Source: Streptomyces venezuelae
GTDB taxonomy: Bacteria > Actinomycetota > Actinomycetes > Streptomycetales > Streptomycetaceae
DNA length: 64,000 nucleotides
Assembly: GCF_008642355.1 (NCBI RefSeq)
Contig: NZ_CP029193.1
Span: forward strand, 7,092,001-7,156,000
Direction: 5' to 3'
Shown piece after piece: positions 54,357 through 64,000 of the stretch. Every line of letters starts with the position of its first letter. Within the stretch, counting starts at the first letter, position 1. Under the pieces are notes generated by a model, which had not been told where the DNA came from, did no database searches, and was given only the letters and a program-made list of their open reading frames with translations. The position numbers and the translations under genes were made by a program.

Positions 54357-55151
54357 ATGGACGCGCCCGCCCACGCACCCGCCTATGTGCCCGCGCACGA
54401 CCTGCTCGCGGACCGCACCGCCGTGATCACGGCGGCGGCCGGAGCGGGCATCGGCGGCGCCACCGCGCGCCGCTTCCTGGAGGAGGGCGCCCGCGTCGTC
54501 ATCGGCGACGCCCACGCCGTGCGGACGAAGCAGTCGGTGGCGGCGCTCGCCGAGGAGTTCGGTCCCGACCGGATCGACGGCATCCCGTGCGACGTCACCG
54601 ACACGGCCCGGATCAACGCCCTGTTCGACCTCGCCGAGCAGCGCCACGGGCACCTGGACATCGTGGTGAACAACGCGGGACTCGGCGGCACCGCCGAACT
54701 CACCGAGATGACCGACGCCCAGTGGGACAAGGTCGTCGACGTCACGCTCAACGGCACCTTCCGCTCCACCCGCGAAGCCCTGCGCCGCCTGCGGGCCGCG
54801 GGCCGCGAAGGCGTCATCGTGAACAACGCCTCCGTGCTCGGCTGGCGCGCCCAGGCGGGCCAGGCGCACTACGCCGCGGCGAAGGCCGGCGTCATGGCCC
54901 TCACCCGGTGCGCCGCGCTCGAAGCGGCCCCCCACGGCATCCGCGTCAACGCGGTCTCGCCGAGCCTCGCCCTGCACCCCCACCTCGCGAAGGTCACCTC
55001 GCCCGGACTCCTCGAAGAGCTCACCGCGCGGGAGGCGTTCGGGCGGCACGCCGAGCCCTGGGAGATAGCCAACGTCATCGTCTTCCTGGCCAGCGGCTAC
55101 TCCTCGTACATGACAGGGGAGACGGTCTCGGTCAGCAGCCAGCACGCCTAG
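54357..55151 (+). CDS. SDR-family dehydrogenase of the steroid ring-degradation locus
   Basis: A 264-aa short-chain dehydrogenase with VITAAAGAGIGGATAR (the glycine-rich motif, about 21-36), NNAG, a serine in NNASVLG and YAAAKAG. It resembles the SDR adjacent to kstR2 and fadA6 in mycobacteria (Rv3559c-type), thought to oxidise a hydroxyl on the HIP-derived CoA ester. The ATG at 54357 (GGGGAG upstream) lies 49 bases from the KstR2-like box. First gene of a rightward operon with kstR2 (15 bases later) and fadA6. The exact step is inferred. Confidence 0.83.
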   Translation: MDAPAHAPAYVPAHDLLADRTAVITAAAGAGIGGATARRFLEEGARVVIGDAHAVRTKQSVAALAEEFGPDRIDGIPCDVTDTARINALFDLAEQRHGHLDIVVNNAGLGGTAELTEMTDAQWDKVVDVTLNGTFRSTREALRRLRAAGREGVIVNNASVLGWRAQAGQAHYAAAKAGVMALTRCAALEAAPHGIRVNAVSPSLALHPHLAKVTSPGLLEELTAREAFGRHAEPWEIANVIVFLASGYSSYMTGETVSVSSQHA

Positions 55152-55166
55152 GCGGAGAATGTCCGT

Positions 55167-55835
55167 GTGCCGAATCCGAAACAGAGCGCCGGTGAAAAGC
55201 CCGTGCCCCAGAAGCAGTCCCAGAAGCAGTCCCAGAAGAAGCCCCAGGTGAGCCCCTCGCCCGAGCGACGCCGCGAACTGCTCGCCATCGCCGCCGACGT
55301 CTTCGCCGAGCAGGGCTACAACGCGACCACGGTCCGCAAGATCGCCGACGCCGCGGGCATGCTCGCCGGCAGCCTCTACTACCACTTCGACTCCAAGGAG
55401 TCGATGCTCGAGGAGATCCTCCGCACCTTCCTCACCGAGCTGTGGGACGGGTACGACAGCGTGCTCCAGGCCCAGCTGGACCCCCGCGCCACACTCGAAG
55501 CCCTCGTCACCGAGTCCTTCCGCGAGATCGACCGGCACCGTGCCGCCGTCGCGATCTACCAGAAGGAGTCCCGGCACCTCGTCGCCCAGCAGCGCTTCCA
55601 GTACCTGTCGGACTCACAGCAGCGCTTCGAGAAGGCCTGGCTGACGACGCTGGAGCGCGGTGTCGCGGAAGGCGTCTTCCGCGACGACCTGGACGTCCGC
55701 CTCGCCTACCGCTTCGTGCGCGACACCGTCTGGGTCGCCGCGTCCTGGTACCGGCCCGGCGGCGGCCACAGCCCCGAGGAGATCGCCCGCCAGTACCTGT
55801 CGATGGTCCTCGACGGCATCTCCGTACGCACGTAG
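55167..55835 (+). CDS. kstR2: TetR-family regulator KstR2
   Basis: A 222-aa TetR repressor. A Lys/Gln-rich N-terminus with PQKQSQKQSQKK repeats precedes the HTH (about 45-70, ATTVRKIADAAGMLAGSLYYHF). The C-terminal segments IYQKESRHLVAQQRF and YRFVRDTVWVAASWYRPGG closely resemble mycobacterial KstR2, which binds HIP-CoA and represses steroid C/D-ring genes. The GTG at 55167 lies 15 bases after the SDR stop. Two operator copies in this window match its known motif. Confidence 0.85.
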   Translation: MPNPKQSAGEKPVPQKQSQKQSQKKPQVSPSPERRRELLAIAADVFAEQGYNATTVRKIADAAGMLAGSLYYHFDSKESMLEEILRTFLTELWDGYDSVLQAQLDPRATLEALVTESFREIDRHRAAVAIYQKESRHLVAQQRFQYLSDSQQRFEKAWLTTLERGVAEGVFRDDLDVRLAYRFVRDTVWVAASWYRPGGGHSPEEIARQYLSMVLDGISVRT

Positions 55836-55884
55836 CAGGCGCGTCGTCGCTCGCACGGCGCCCACGACCGAGGAGTACGCAGTC

Positions 55885-57042
<1,158 letters not shown>

Positions 57043-57204
57043 GAGCCTCTCCTCGAACCCCCGTCGGCACCCGCGGGCCGTCCCCGGAACGACATCTTCC
57101 TCACTCCTTGCGGGAGTACCTGCCCGGACCGCTCTCCATCACGGCTCCGACCCGGCTAGTCTCGACTTCTGTACGTCGATTGAGCGACCCCGGGAGGTAG
57201 CGCG

Positions 57205-59853
57205 ATGACGCAGGGACGGCCCGGAGGAGCCACCTGGGCCCCGCTGTGGGAGCGCGAGGTCGAACTCGCCGCGGTGACCCGGGCCGTCGACGAGCTCTGC
57301 GCCGAATCCACCGCCGCCGGAGGCCTGCTCGCCTTCAGCGGCGAAGCCGGCATCGGCAAGACGGCGCTCCTCGCCGAAGTGCGCCGCATGGTCGAGGGCC
57401 GTGCCACGGTCTGGTCGGCGCGCGGCGGCGCGACGGTCACCTCCGTCCCGTTCAACGTCGTACGTCAACTGCTGCAGCCCGCACTCGTCCAGCTCGGCCC
57501 CGACGAGGCCCGCGAGTACTTCGGCGACTGCTACGACATCGCGGGCCCCGCGCTGGGCATAGCCGAGCCCGGCGGGCGCCAGGCCGACCCGCAGGGCGTC
57601 TGCGACGGCCTCGTCGAAGCGGTCTCCCGGCTCGCCCGGCTGCACTGGCCCCTCGTCCTCCTCATCGACGACGCGCACTGGGCCGACCAGGAAACACTGC
57701 ACTGGCTGGCCGCGTTCGCCCAGCGGCTGCACGAACTGCCCGTGCTCGTCGTGGTCGCCCGCAGGCCCGGCGAGGCCGAGGGCGACAGCGCACGCCACCT
57801 CGCGACGGTCGCCGCCGAGGCCCGCTCGTTCACCACCCTGCGCGCCCTCACCCCGGAAGCCGCCGCGGGCCTCACCCGCGCGACGCTCGGCGAGCACGCC
57901 GACGCACCCTTCTGCCGCGAGGTCTGGGCCGTCACCGGCGGCAACCCGTACGAATCCGTCGAGCTCCTCGCCAAGGTCCAGGACAGCGAACTCGAACCCG
58001 TCGAGGGCTCCGCCGACGAACTGCGCGCCCTCAACCGCACGGCCCGCGGCCGCGGCCTCGTCGCCCGCCTCGAAGGGCTCGGCACCGACGCCACCCGCTT
58101 CGCCTGGGCCGCCGCCATCCTCGGCAGCGCCATCTCCCTCGACCTCGCCGCCTCCCTCGCAGGCATGACACACGACAGCGCGGAACGCTGCGCCGAGCGC
58201 CTCTGCGCGGCACGCATCCTGGTCAGTGGCGACGAAGGCCTGGAGTTCGTCCACCCGCTGATCGCGGGCACCGTCTACCGCTCCATCCCGGCAGCCACCC
58301 GCACCGCGATGCACGGCGTGGCCGCGGCGGTCATCACCCACGACGGCAGGGGCGCCGCGGCCGCCTCGCCGCACCTCCTCGAAGTTCACCCGGATGACGA
58401 CCCCGAGCTCGTCGAGCAGCTCCGCGAGGCCGCCGCCGAACACCTCGCCGTCGGCGCCCCCGACGCGGCACGCCGCTGTCTGGAACGCGCCCTGCGCGAG
58501 CCGCCGCTGCCCGACATCCACGCGCGCGTGCTCTACGAACTCGGCTGCGCCACCATGCTGACCTCGCCCGCCACCACCATCAGGCACCTGCGCGAGGCCC
58601 TCTCCATGCCCGGCCTCGACCAGGGCCTGCGCGTCGACGCGGTCTGCCGTCTGTCCCAGGCGTTCGTCCACAACGACCAGCTGGAGGAGGGCCTGCGGGC
58701 CATCGCCGACGAGGCGAGCAGGCTCGAACAGGGGCCCGCGCTGCTGCGCCTGCAGGCCGTGCGCTACATGTGGGAGGGCATTCACGCGGGCGAGGAGGAC
58801 TCGCCCGCCCGCTCGAAACAGCTCGCCAAGCTCGCGGGACCTCTCGCCGGTCGTGACAACTCCGAGCGGGCCCTGCTGATCCTGCGGGCCTTCGACGCCA
58901 TGACCCGCGGCGAGAGCGCGGAGCTGGTCGTCGAGCTCTGCGACCGCGCCCTCGTCAACGGCCGCCTCGCGCCAGGACTCGGCTGGACCGACCCGGAGTG
59001 GACCTTCGAACTCCGCCTGATGCTCGGCGGGTCGTACGCCTTCTCGGACCGCCTGGACCGCGCGGAGAGCCTCTTCACCGAGGCCGTCAGGGCCTACGAG
59101 ACCGCCGGGTGGAGCGGCGGACACCTCGCCCTCTCGCACGCCTTCCTGGGCTACGTGTACCGCAGGCGTGGCCGCCTGACGGACGCCGAGCGGTCCCTGC
59201 GCGAAAGCCTGCGCCTCGCCGACCGCGTCGGCCAGGGCCTGCCCATGCACTGGGAGGCGGCCAGCATGCTCATCGACACCCTGCTGGCACGCGGCCACAT
59301 CACGGAGGCGGGCGCCGTCGCCGACCAGTACGGCTTCGCGCCGCCTTCCGCCTCCACGATCTACGTACCCGACGCGCCGTCCGTACGCGGCCGTCTCCTG
59401 CTGGCCCTCGGGCGGACGAAGGACGGCCTCAACGAACTGGAGGCCACGGCGAAGGCGCTGACCGCACGCGGCCAGTACAACACCGTCCTCGCCCCGCGGG
59501 CGTACGACCTCGCACGCGCGCTGGCCCACGAGGACCCCAAGCGCGCGGCGCACCTCGTCGCGGACGCCCGCAGGCAGGCCGAACGGTTCGGCACGGACAC
59601 CGCCATCGGGGAGGCGCTGCGGTGCGCGGCGGCTCTGGAGACGGGGCCGCGCTCGGTCGCCCTGTACCGCCAGGCCGCCTCCTACCTGGAAGCCTCGCCC
59701 TGCGCGTACGAACACGCGGTCGCCCGCGTCGAGTACGGCATCGCGGCGGACTCCGTGCCGGAGCTGGAGCGCGGCCTGACCCTCGCCCGTACCTGCGGGG
59801 CGGACGGTCTCGCCGAGCGCGCGCTGGACCATCTGGGGCTGGTGAAGAGGTAA
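57205..59853 (+). CDS. LAL/MalT-like STAND ATPase lacking a DNA-binding domain
   Basis: An 882-aa protein with a STAND ATPase (Walker A SGEAGIGKTALL about 45-56, Walker B LVLLIDDAHWAD about 150) and a long TPR-like helical region. It resembles LAL regulators but ends at HLGLVKR with no LuxR HTH. The stop is 13 bases from the end of the convergent ipdC gene, so there is no room for a lost C-terminal HTH. It may act as a signalling ATPase or partner of another regulator, or be a truncated relic that still reads as intact. GGGAGG precedes the ATG at 57205. Confidence 0.82.
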   Translation: MTQGRPGGATWAPLWEREVELAAVTRAVDELCAESTAAGGLLAFSGEAGIGKTALLAEVRRMVEGRATVWSARGGATVTSVPFNVVRQLLQPALVQLGPDEAREYFGDCYDIAGPALGIAEPGGRQADPQGVCDGLVEAVSRLARLHWPLVLLIDDAHWADQETLHWLAAFAQRLHELPVLVVVARRPGEAEGDSARHLATVAAEARSFTTLRALTPEAAAGLTRATLGEHADAPFCREVWAVTGGNPYESVELLAKVQDSELEPVEGSADELRALNRTARGRGLVARLEGLGTDATRFAWAAAILGSAISLDLAASLAGMTHDSAERCAERLCAARILVSGDEGLEFVHPLIAGTVYRSIPAATRTAMHGVAAAVITHDGRGAAAASPHLLEVHPDDDPELVEQLREAAAEHLAVGAPDAARRCLERALREPPLPDIHARVLYELGCATMLTSPATTIRHLREALSMPGLDQGLRVDAVCRLSQAFVHNDQLEEGLRAIADEASRLEQGPALLRLQAVRYMWEGIHAGEEDSPARSKQLAKLAGPLAGRDNSERALLILRAFDAMTRGESAELVVELCDRALVNGRLAPGLGWTDPEWTFELRLMLGGSYAFSDRLDRAESLFTEAVRAYETAGWSGGHLALSHAFLGYVYRRRGRLTDAERSLRESLRLADRVGQGLPMHWEAASMLIDTLLARGHITEAGAVADQYGFAPPSASTIYVPDAPSVRGRLLLALGRTKDGLNELEATAKALTARGQYNTVLAPRAYDLARALAHEDPKRAAHLVADARRQAERFGTDTAIGEALRCAAALETGPRSVALYRQAASYLEASPCAYEHAVARVEYGIAADSVPELERGLTLARTCGADGLAERALDHLGLVKR

Positions 59854-59866
59854 GGACTCGGGGTCC

Positions 59867-60967
59867 TCAGCCGCCGGACGTGCCGAGACCTGTCGCCCGA
59901 CGGTCCGGAGACGGTCCCGGCAGGCGATCGAGCGTCTTCGCCGCCTCCTCCATGACGCGTTCCACCAGCTCCGCGCATGACGGCAGGTCGTCTATCAGAC
60001 CCGTCACCTGGCCCGATGCCATCACGCCCGCCTCGGGGCGGCCGTCCACCATCGCCGACTTGAGCATCATCGGCGTGTTGGCGGCGAGCAGCACCTGGCT
60101 CCACGTCAGGTCCTTGCCGTGCCGCATCGCGAGGCCGTCGCGCGCCATGCGGCGCCAGCTCATGCCGGAGACCTTCCGGAACGCCGCCGCGTGCCGCACC
60201 GCCCGCGTCAGCGACGCGACCCTGCCCGACCTCTCCAGGCCCGCCACCAGCTCCGTGCGCAGCATCCGGTGCGGGAGGCCGTCCACACGCGTCGTGACCG
60301 TGACATCCTTGACGGAGGCCGCGAGGTAGCGGGCCTTGACGGTGTCCGGGACCGTCGAGTCCGAGGTGAGCAGGAAGCGCGTGCCCATGGCCACGCCCGC
60401 CGCGCCGTAGGCGAGGGCGGCGACCAGACCGCGGCCGTCGTAGAAGCCGCCCGCCGCGATCACGGGGATGTCCACCGCGTCGACGACCTGCGGGAGCAGC
60501 ACCGTGGTGGCGACCTCGCCCGTGTGGCCACCGCCCTCGCCGCCCTGCACGATCACCGCGTCCGCGCCCCACGCGGCGACCTTCTCGGCGTGCCGTCGCG
60601 CCCCGATCGACGGGACGACCACCACACCCGCGTCCTTGAGCTCGGCGATCAGCTCCTCGGAGGGCGCGAGGGCGAACGACGCGACCCGCACCCCTTCGTC
60701 GACGACGACCCGGACCCGGTCCCGCGCGTCGCCCGCGTCGGCCCGCAGGTTGACCCCGAAAGGCGCTGCCGTACGGGACTTGACCTCGCGGACCGCCGCG
60801 CGCAGCTGGTCGACCGTCATGGTCGCGGAGGCCAGGATGCCGAGCGCCCCGGCGTTCGCGGCCGCCGAGACCAGGCGGGGGCCCGCCACCCAGCCCATGC
60901 CGGTCTGCACGATCGGGTGCCGTACGCCGACCAGTTCCGTCAGGGGGGTCCTCAGCGTGGGGGTCAC
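59867..60967 (-). CDS. ipdC: IpdC-like flavin-dependent reductase (nitronate monooxygenase fold)
   Basis: A 366-aa FMN-binding TIM-barrel enzyme of the nitronate monooxygenase/2-nitropropane dioxygenase superfamily. PIVQTGMGWVAGP opens it and QGGEGGGHTGEV, VIAAGGFYDGRG and GAAGVAMGTRFLLTSDS bind the flavin. In the mycobacterial HIP cluster the IpdC enzyme reduces or rearranges a 5-hydroxy steroid-acid CoA ester. The GTG at 60967 overlaps the ipdB stop (GTGA). Last gene of the echA20-ipdABC operon. Confidence 0.85.
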   Translation of the reverse strand: MTPTLRTPLTELVGVRHPIVQTGMGWVAGPRLVSAAANAGALGILASATMTVDQLRAAVREVKSRTAAPFGVNLRADAGDARDRVRVVVDEGVRVASFALAPSEELIAELKDAGVVVVPSIGARRHAEKVAAWGADAVIVQGGEGGGHTGEVATTVLLPQVVDAVDIPVIAAGGFYDGRGLVAALAYGAAGVAMGTRFLLTSDSTVPDTVKARYLAASVKDVTVTTRVDGLPHRMLRTELVAGLERSGRVASLTRAVRHAAAFRKVSGMSWRRMARDGLAMRHGKDLTWSQVLLAANTPMMLKSAMVDGRPEAGVMASGQVTGLIDDLPSCAELVERVMEEAAKTLDRLPGPSPDRRATGLGTSGG

Positions 60968-61740
60968 GGCCTGCGCACCTCACGGTCGCGCAGGCCCCGC
61001 GGGTCCACGACGTCACGGATCAGCCGCAGCTCCTCCGCGGTCGGCTCACGGGTGTACGGGACGCCGGCGTCCGGCACGGGCAGAGAGAAGCCGGTGGCCT
61101 CGCGCATCTGGTCGAGGGTCACGCCCGGGTGCAGGGACACCGGGCGCATCGCGTGGCCGGGTGCCCCGAAGTCGAGGACGCCGAGGTCGGAGACGACGCG
61201 GCGGAGGTCGTGGAAGCGGGTCGCGGACGGCCCGGCGGCGGCCGCGCTGTCGTATCCGACACCGCTGATCATGTCGACCTTTTCGACGAACACGCGCGTG
61301 GAGTGCCGCGGAACCCAGTAACTGACGGGATTGTTCAGCGTGTTGACCGGAGCGCCGCGCACGCCGAGCAGCTGGCGCCTGGGCCGGGACCAGTCGCCGA
61401 TGCACGAGATGTTCTGGTTGCCGAAGCGGTCGATCTGGCTCGCGCCCATCATCACGTGCCGCTTGCCGCCCATGACCATCGTCAGGTGCTTGCGGTACGG
61501 CAGCCATCCCTCGGTTACCGCCGACGCGGCGCCGACCGCGGGCACGTCGCCGATGAGCAGGGCCTCGCCGTCCGTCAGCAGCAGGTCGGGCGAGAAGGTG
61601 AGCCTGGCGAGCCGGGCCGCGATCGAAGGGACCGTGCCCATGGGGGAGGCGAGGATCTCGCCGTCGCCCCGCCAGGCCTCGGCGCAGGCGATCACGCAGT
61701 ACTCGGCGCGGGTGGCAGTGGCGGTGGCGTACCGTGTCAT
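60964..61740 (-). CDS. ipdB: IpdB, beta subunit of the steroid ring-opening hydrolase
   Basis: A 258-aa CoA-transferase-fold protein. IDRFGNQNISCIGDW and SYWVPRHSTRVF are typical. In mycobacteria IpdA and IpdB form a hydrolase that opens the last steroid ring of COCHEA-CoA and carries out no CoA transfer. The ATG at 61740 overlaps the ipdA stop by four bases, so both subunits are probably made in equal amounts. Identification depends on synteny (echA20-ipdA-ipdB-ipdC) as well as on family. Confidence 0.86.
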   Translation of the reverse strand: MTRYATATATRAEYCVIACAEAWRGDGEILASPMGTVPSIAARLARLTFSPDLLLTDGEALLIGDVPAVGAASAVTEGWLPYRKHLTMVMGGKRHVMMGASQIDRFGNQNISCIGDWSRPRRQLLGVRGAPVNTLNNPVSYWVPRHSTRVFVEKVDMISGVGYDSAAAAGPSATRFHDLRRVVSDLGVLDFGAPGHAMRPVSLHPGVTLDQMREATGFSLPVPDAGVPYTREPTAEELRLIRDVVDPRGLRDREVRRP

Positions 61741-62606
61741 CGCTGCTCCTTGTGCCAGTTCTGGACGGCCAGTCGATAATCCCGTTCGGTCCCGGTCCGG
61801 GAGAGGAAGCGGGTGCGGAAGGCGTCCCAGGCGTCCGGGTCGGCCGCCGCCGTCGCATAGGCCTTCTGGAACGGCTCGTCGCGGCCGTAGTCCGGCACGC
61901 AGGACGTGAAGTGCGCGCCGCCCGGCGTCTCGGTCACGCCCGTCACCGCGTGGCGGGACACCAGCATCGTCTGGGGCGCCGCGTGGGCGGTGAGCTCGGC
62001 GGAGTCGACGACGCGTTCGCAGGAGACGAACGCGGTGTCGGCGGCCTCGCAGAACAGGTCGTCGAAGTAGGGGTCGGGGCCCAGGTACTGCCCGTTGCCG
62101 AAGCGGTCCGCGCGGTTCAGGTGGACCAGGGCCGCGTCCATGCGCAGGGCGGGCACGGCGACGAGCTCCTCCCGGTCCTCGTACGGTGAGGTGACCGTGC
62201 GCAGGTGCGGGTTGACGCGCAGGACGTCGGAGCCGAGGCCCGCGCGGATCGGCAGGAACGGCAGCCGCTGGGCGCCCGCGGTGAGGCCCTGCATGAACAT
62301 CGCCTCGTCCAGCTCGACGAGTTCGAAGGCGCCGCGCTCGCGTGCCGCCCGGAAATGCGGCTCCAGGGGGATCGAGTCGAGGGTCGCGAAGGCGGTGACC
62401 AGTCTGCGGATCCGGCCGGCCGCGGCGAGCAGGCCGACGTCCGGGCCGCCGTACGAGACGACGGTCAGGTCCGTGACGTCGGACCGCAGCAGCGCGCGCA
62501 CCAGCGCCATCGGCTTGCGGCGCGAGCCCCAGCCCCCGATGCCGAGCGTCATGCCGCTGCCCAGGCGCCCCACGATCTCGTCGGGAGTCATCCTCTTGTC
62601 GGTCAC
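61737..62606 (-). CDS. ipdA: IpdA, alpha subunit of the steroid ring-opening hydrolase
   Basis: A 289-aa CoA-transferase-fold subunit. GMTLGIGGWGSRRKPMALVRAL (a glycine-rich loop near residue 18), FATLDSIPLEPHFRAARERG and VHLNRADRFGNGQYLG mark it. It partners IpdB. GTG start at 62606, overlapping the echA20 stop by four bases. It resembles the larger subunit of glutaconate CoA-transferase-like enzymes; the steroid role is inferred from the preserved gene order. Confidence 0.86.
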   Translation of the reverse strand: MTDKRMTPDEIVGRLGSGMTLGIGGWGSRRKPMALVRALLRSDVTDLTVVSYGGPDVGLLAAAGRIRRLVTAFATLDSIPLEPHFRAARERGAFELVELDEAMFMQGLTAGAQRLPFLPIRAGLGSDVLRVNPHLRTVTSPYEDREELVAVPALRMDAALVHLNRADRFGNGQYLGPDPYFDDLFCEAADTAFVSCERVVDSAELTAHAAPQTMLVSRHAVTGVTETPGGAHFTSCVPDYGRDEPFQKAYATAAADPDAWDAFRTRFLSRTGTERDYRLAVQNWHKEQR

Positions 62607-63358
62607 GCCCCGCCCTCCCTTTCCTGCCCGAAGTCCTCACGGATGCGGTCGGCCAGGCCGCTGAGGTTCGCCTCGAAGGTGAAGCCCTGCTCGAAGCGGT
62701 AGCTGCGGTGCACGTCGACGGGGTCGATGCCGTTGATGGCGGCCTTCGCGAACCGCAGCAGCGTGCCGTCCTTGCGGGCGATCTCGCGCGCCAGCTCCAG
62801 TGCCGCGTCGCGCAGTTCGGCGCGGGGGACGACCTGCCAGACGGAGCCGTGCGCGTGCAGGTCGGCGGCGGTCACGGTCCGCGAGGTGTAGTAGAGGGCG
62901 CGCATCAGGTGCTGCGGGACGAGGCGGGCCAGGTGCGTGGCGGCGCCGAGCGCGCCCCGGTCGAGCTCGGGCAGGCCGAAGGTGGCGTCCTGGCTCGCCA
63001 CGATCGCGTCCGCGTTGCCCACGAGACCTATGCCGCCGCCCAGGCAGAAGCCGTGCACGGCGGCGACGACGGGCACCTCGCACTCGTACACCGCCGAAAA
63101 CGCGGCGTAGCACCCCCGGTTGGCGCCGATCAGCGCGGTGTGGCCCGTGTCGCGCTGCATCTCCTTGATGTCCACGCCCGCGTTGAACCCCCGGCCCTCG
63201 GCGGCGAGCACGACGCAGCGCGTCCCGGGGTCGCGGCCGGCGGCGCGGACCGCGTCCGCCAGGGCGTACCAGCCCTGCACCGGCAGGGCGTTCACCGGCG
63301 GATAGTCGACGGTGACGACGGCGATGCCCTTGTCGGGGGCGGAGGTGGAGACAGACAT
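62603..63358 (-). CDS. echA20: EchA20-like enoyl-CoA hydratase/isomerase family protein
   Basis: A 251-aa crotonase-fold enzyme. FNAGVDIKEM (about 58-67), HGFCLGGGIGLVGNADAIVASQ (oxyanion loop, from about 102) and FGLPELDRGALG supply the active-site frame. EchA20 of the KstR2 regulon opens a ring of the HIP-derived CoA ester by hydrolysis. ATG at 63358, with a KstR2-like operator 34-55 bases upstream. First gene of the leftward echA20-ipdA-ipdB-ipdC operon, each junction a four-base overlap. Confidence 0.85.
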   Translation of the reverse strand: MSVSTSAPDKGIAVVTVDYPPVNALPVQGWYALADAVRAAGRDPGTRCVVLAAEGRGFNAGVDIKEMQRDTGHTALIGANRGCYAAFSAVYECEVPVVAAVHGFCLGGGIGLVGNADAIVASQDATFGLPELDRGALGAATHLARLVPQHLMRALYYTSRTVTAADLHAHGSVWQVVPRAELRDAALELAREIARKDGTLLRFAKAAINGIDPVDVHRSYRFEQGFTFEANLSGLADRIREDFGQEREGGA

Positions 63359-63391
63359 CAGACGATCCGCTACCTTTCAATCGCACGCCTT

Positions 63392-63413
63392 CAACCAAAC
63401 ATTTGTTAGTTGG
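63392..63413. promoter_or_regulatory. KstR2-like operator between echA20 and the second SDR
   Basis: ACCAAACATTTGTT (63394-63407) matches eight of ten fixed positions of AnCAAGnnCTTGnT. Read on the minus strand, CTAACAAATGTTTGGTTG equals the site at 54291-54308 except for two bases. It sits in the divergent promoter of echA20 and the SDR. Confidence 0.75.
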
Positions 63414-63438
63414 ACCGGTCATGGGAAAGGTAGCAGCG

Positions 63439-64000
63439 ATGACTGACACACGACAGGTGGTCGTCGTGACCGGCGGCACCCGGGGCGTCGGTGCCGGAAT
63501 CGCCCGGAGCTTCCTCGCCGCCGGGGCGCACGTCGTGATCTGCGCCCGCAGGCCGCCGGACGAACCCGTCGAAGAGGCGGGCGCGACGGCCGAGTTCAGA
63601 CGGCTGGACCTCCGCGACGCGGCGGCGACCGGGGTCTTCTTCGCCGAAGTGGCGGCGGAACACGGGAGGGTCGACTGCCTGGTGAACAATGCGGGCGGCA
63701 CGCCGTTCGGGCTGCTCGCCGAGTCCTCCTCCGCCCATCTGGCGAAGATCGTCGAGCTGAACCTGTTCGCCCCGCTCCACGCCTCCTTGAGCGCTTACGA
63801 ACTGATGCGGCATCAGCCGGGCGGTGGCAGCATCACCATGATCGGCAGCGTCAGCGGGACCCGTCCCTCGCCCGGCAGCGCGGCCTATGGCGCGGCCAAG
63901 GCGGGCCTGGAGAACCTCGCGGGGACGATGGCCGTCGAGTGGGCGCCCGCGGTGCGTGTGAACACGGTGGTCCTCGGCCTCGCCCGCACGGAGAGCGCGG
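63439..64000 (+). CDS. SDR-family dehydrogenase, 3' end outside the window
   Basis: 187 codons of a short-chain dehydrogenase that runs off the window: VVVTGGTRGVGAGIA (about 8-22), NNAGGTPFG, IGSVSG with the catalytic serine and YGAAKAG. It resembles the SDR divergent from echA20 in mycobacteria (Rv3549c-type) and belongs to the same steroid locus. ATG 63439 follows GGAAAGG; an in-frame ATG at 63421 is the alternative. The KstR2-like box is 25 bases upstream. Confidence 0.82.
   Translation, partial: MTDTRQVVVVTGGTRGVGAGIARSFLAAGAHVVICARRPPDEPVEEAGATAEFRRLDLRDAAATGVFFAEVAAEHGRVDCLVNNAGGTPFGLLAESSSAHLAKIVELNLFAPLHASLSAYELMRHQPGGGSITMIGSVSGTRPSPGSAAYGAAKAGLENLAGTMAVEWAPAVRVNTVVLGLARTESA

Noticed and set aside
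57139-59832. Long minus-strand frame opposite the STAND ATPase gene
   Set aside because: Glycine/valine/glutamate-rich without motifs, while the plus strand has clear Walker motifs.

Overview
The window looks like a chromosomal stretch of a Streptomyces or a close high-GC actinomycete. GC content is very high and third codon positions are almost all G or C. GTG starts and 4-base ATGA/GTGA gene overlaps are common. Several genes have a TANNNT -10 box only 6-8 bases before the start codon, which suggests leaderless mRNAs. I found no tRNA, rRNA, insertion sequence, phage gene or CRISPR array. Gene names rest on sequence recognition alone; no search was run.

Left end (1-9.1 kb): a compact, leftward, apparently uncharacterised biosynthetic operon. 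It encodes a radical SAM/SPASM-type enzyme, an alpha/beta-hydrolase fused to a DegT-type PLP aminotransferase, a LuxC/EhpG-like acyl reductase (carrying the only in-frame TTA codon I noticed), a C-domain-less EhpF-like adenylating enzyme and a PhyH-type dioxygenase. A convergent Gfo/Idh/MocA oxidoreductase lies beside it. Together they suggest activation and reduction of a carboxylate to an aldehyde and then transamination. A TetR regulator and a Clp-N/HTH protein follow. The cluster may continue left of the window.

9.1-24.2 kb: a secreted peptidoglycan-binding-like protein, a 3-hydroxybutyrate dehydrogenase, a gene-poor hairpin-rich stretch, a large LAL regulator, a DapB-like dehydrogenase with an AhpD-like protein, a Tat-exported cholesterol oxidase with a KstR-like box, an MHS-type transporter with a GAF/PucR-type regulator, an orphan cytochrome b (QcrB) and a metallophosphoesterase.

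24.2-29.7 kb: a double-RCK ion channel-like protein, then an XRE-TetR hybrid regulator with two strong palindromes upstream, followed by a carnitine catabolic operon (dehydrocarnitine cleavage enzyme, carnitine dehydrogenase, betainyl-CoA thioesterase).

29.7-52 kb: mixed genes. These include a GH4 glycosidase, a small Fe-S protein, a FusB/FBP-type zinc protein, a GNAT and a quinone reductase, PPK2, a DinB protein, a serine hydrolase, MgtA with a structured leader, a Tat phospholipase C, valyl-tRNA synthetase, two DUF2510 proteins, a PAP2/EamA pair divergent from a TetR gene across a near-perfect operator, and AnmK.

52-64 kb: a steroid C/D-ring (HIP) degradation locus that matches the KstR2 regulon of mycobacteria. 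Leftward fadE31-fadE32 are divergent from SDR-kstR2-fadA6. The leftward operon echA20-ipdA-ipdB-ipdC is divergent from a second SDR that runs off the end. Both divergent promoters carry the same 18-bp palindrome, close to the mycobacterial KstR2 box. An HTH-less LAL-type ATPase sits inside the locus. With the cholesterol oxidase at 16-18 kb, the window points to sterol catabolism.
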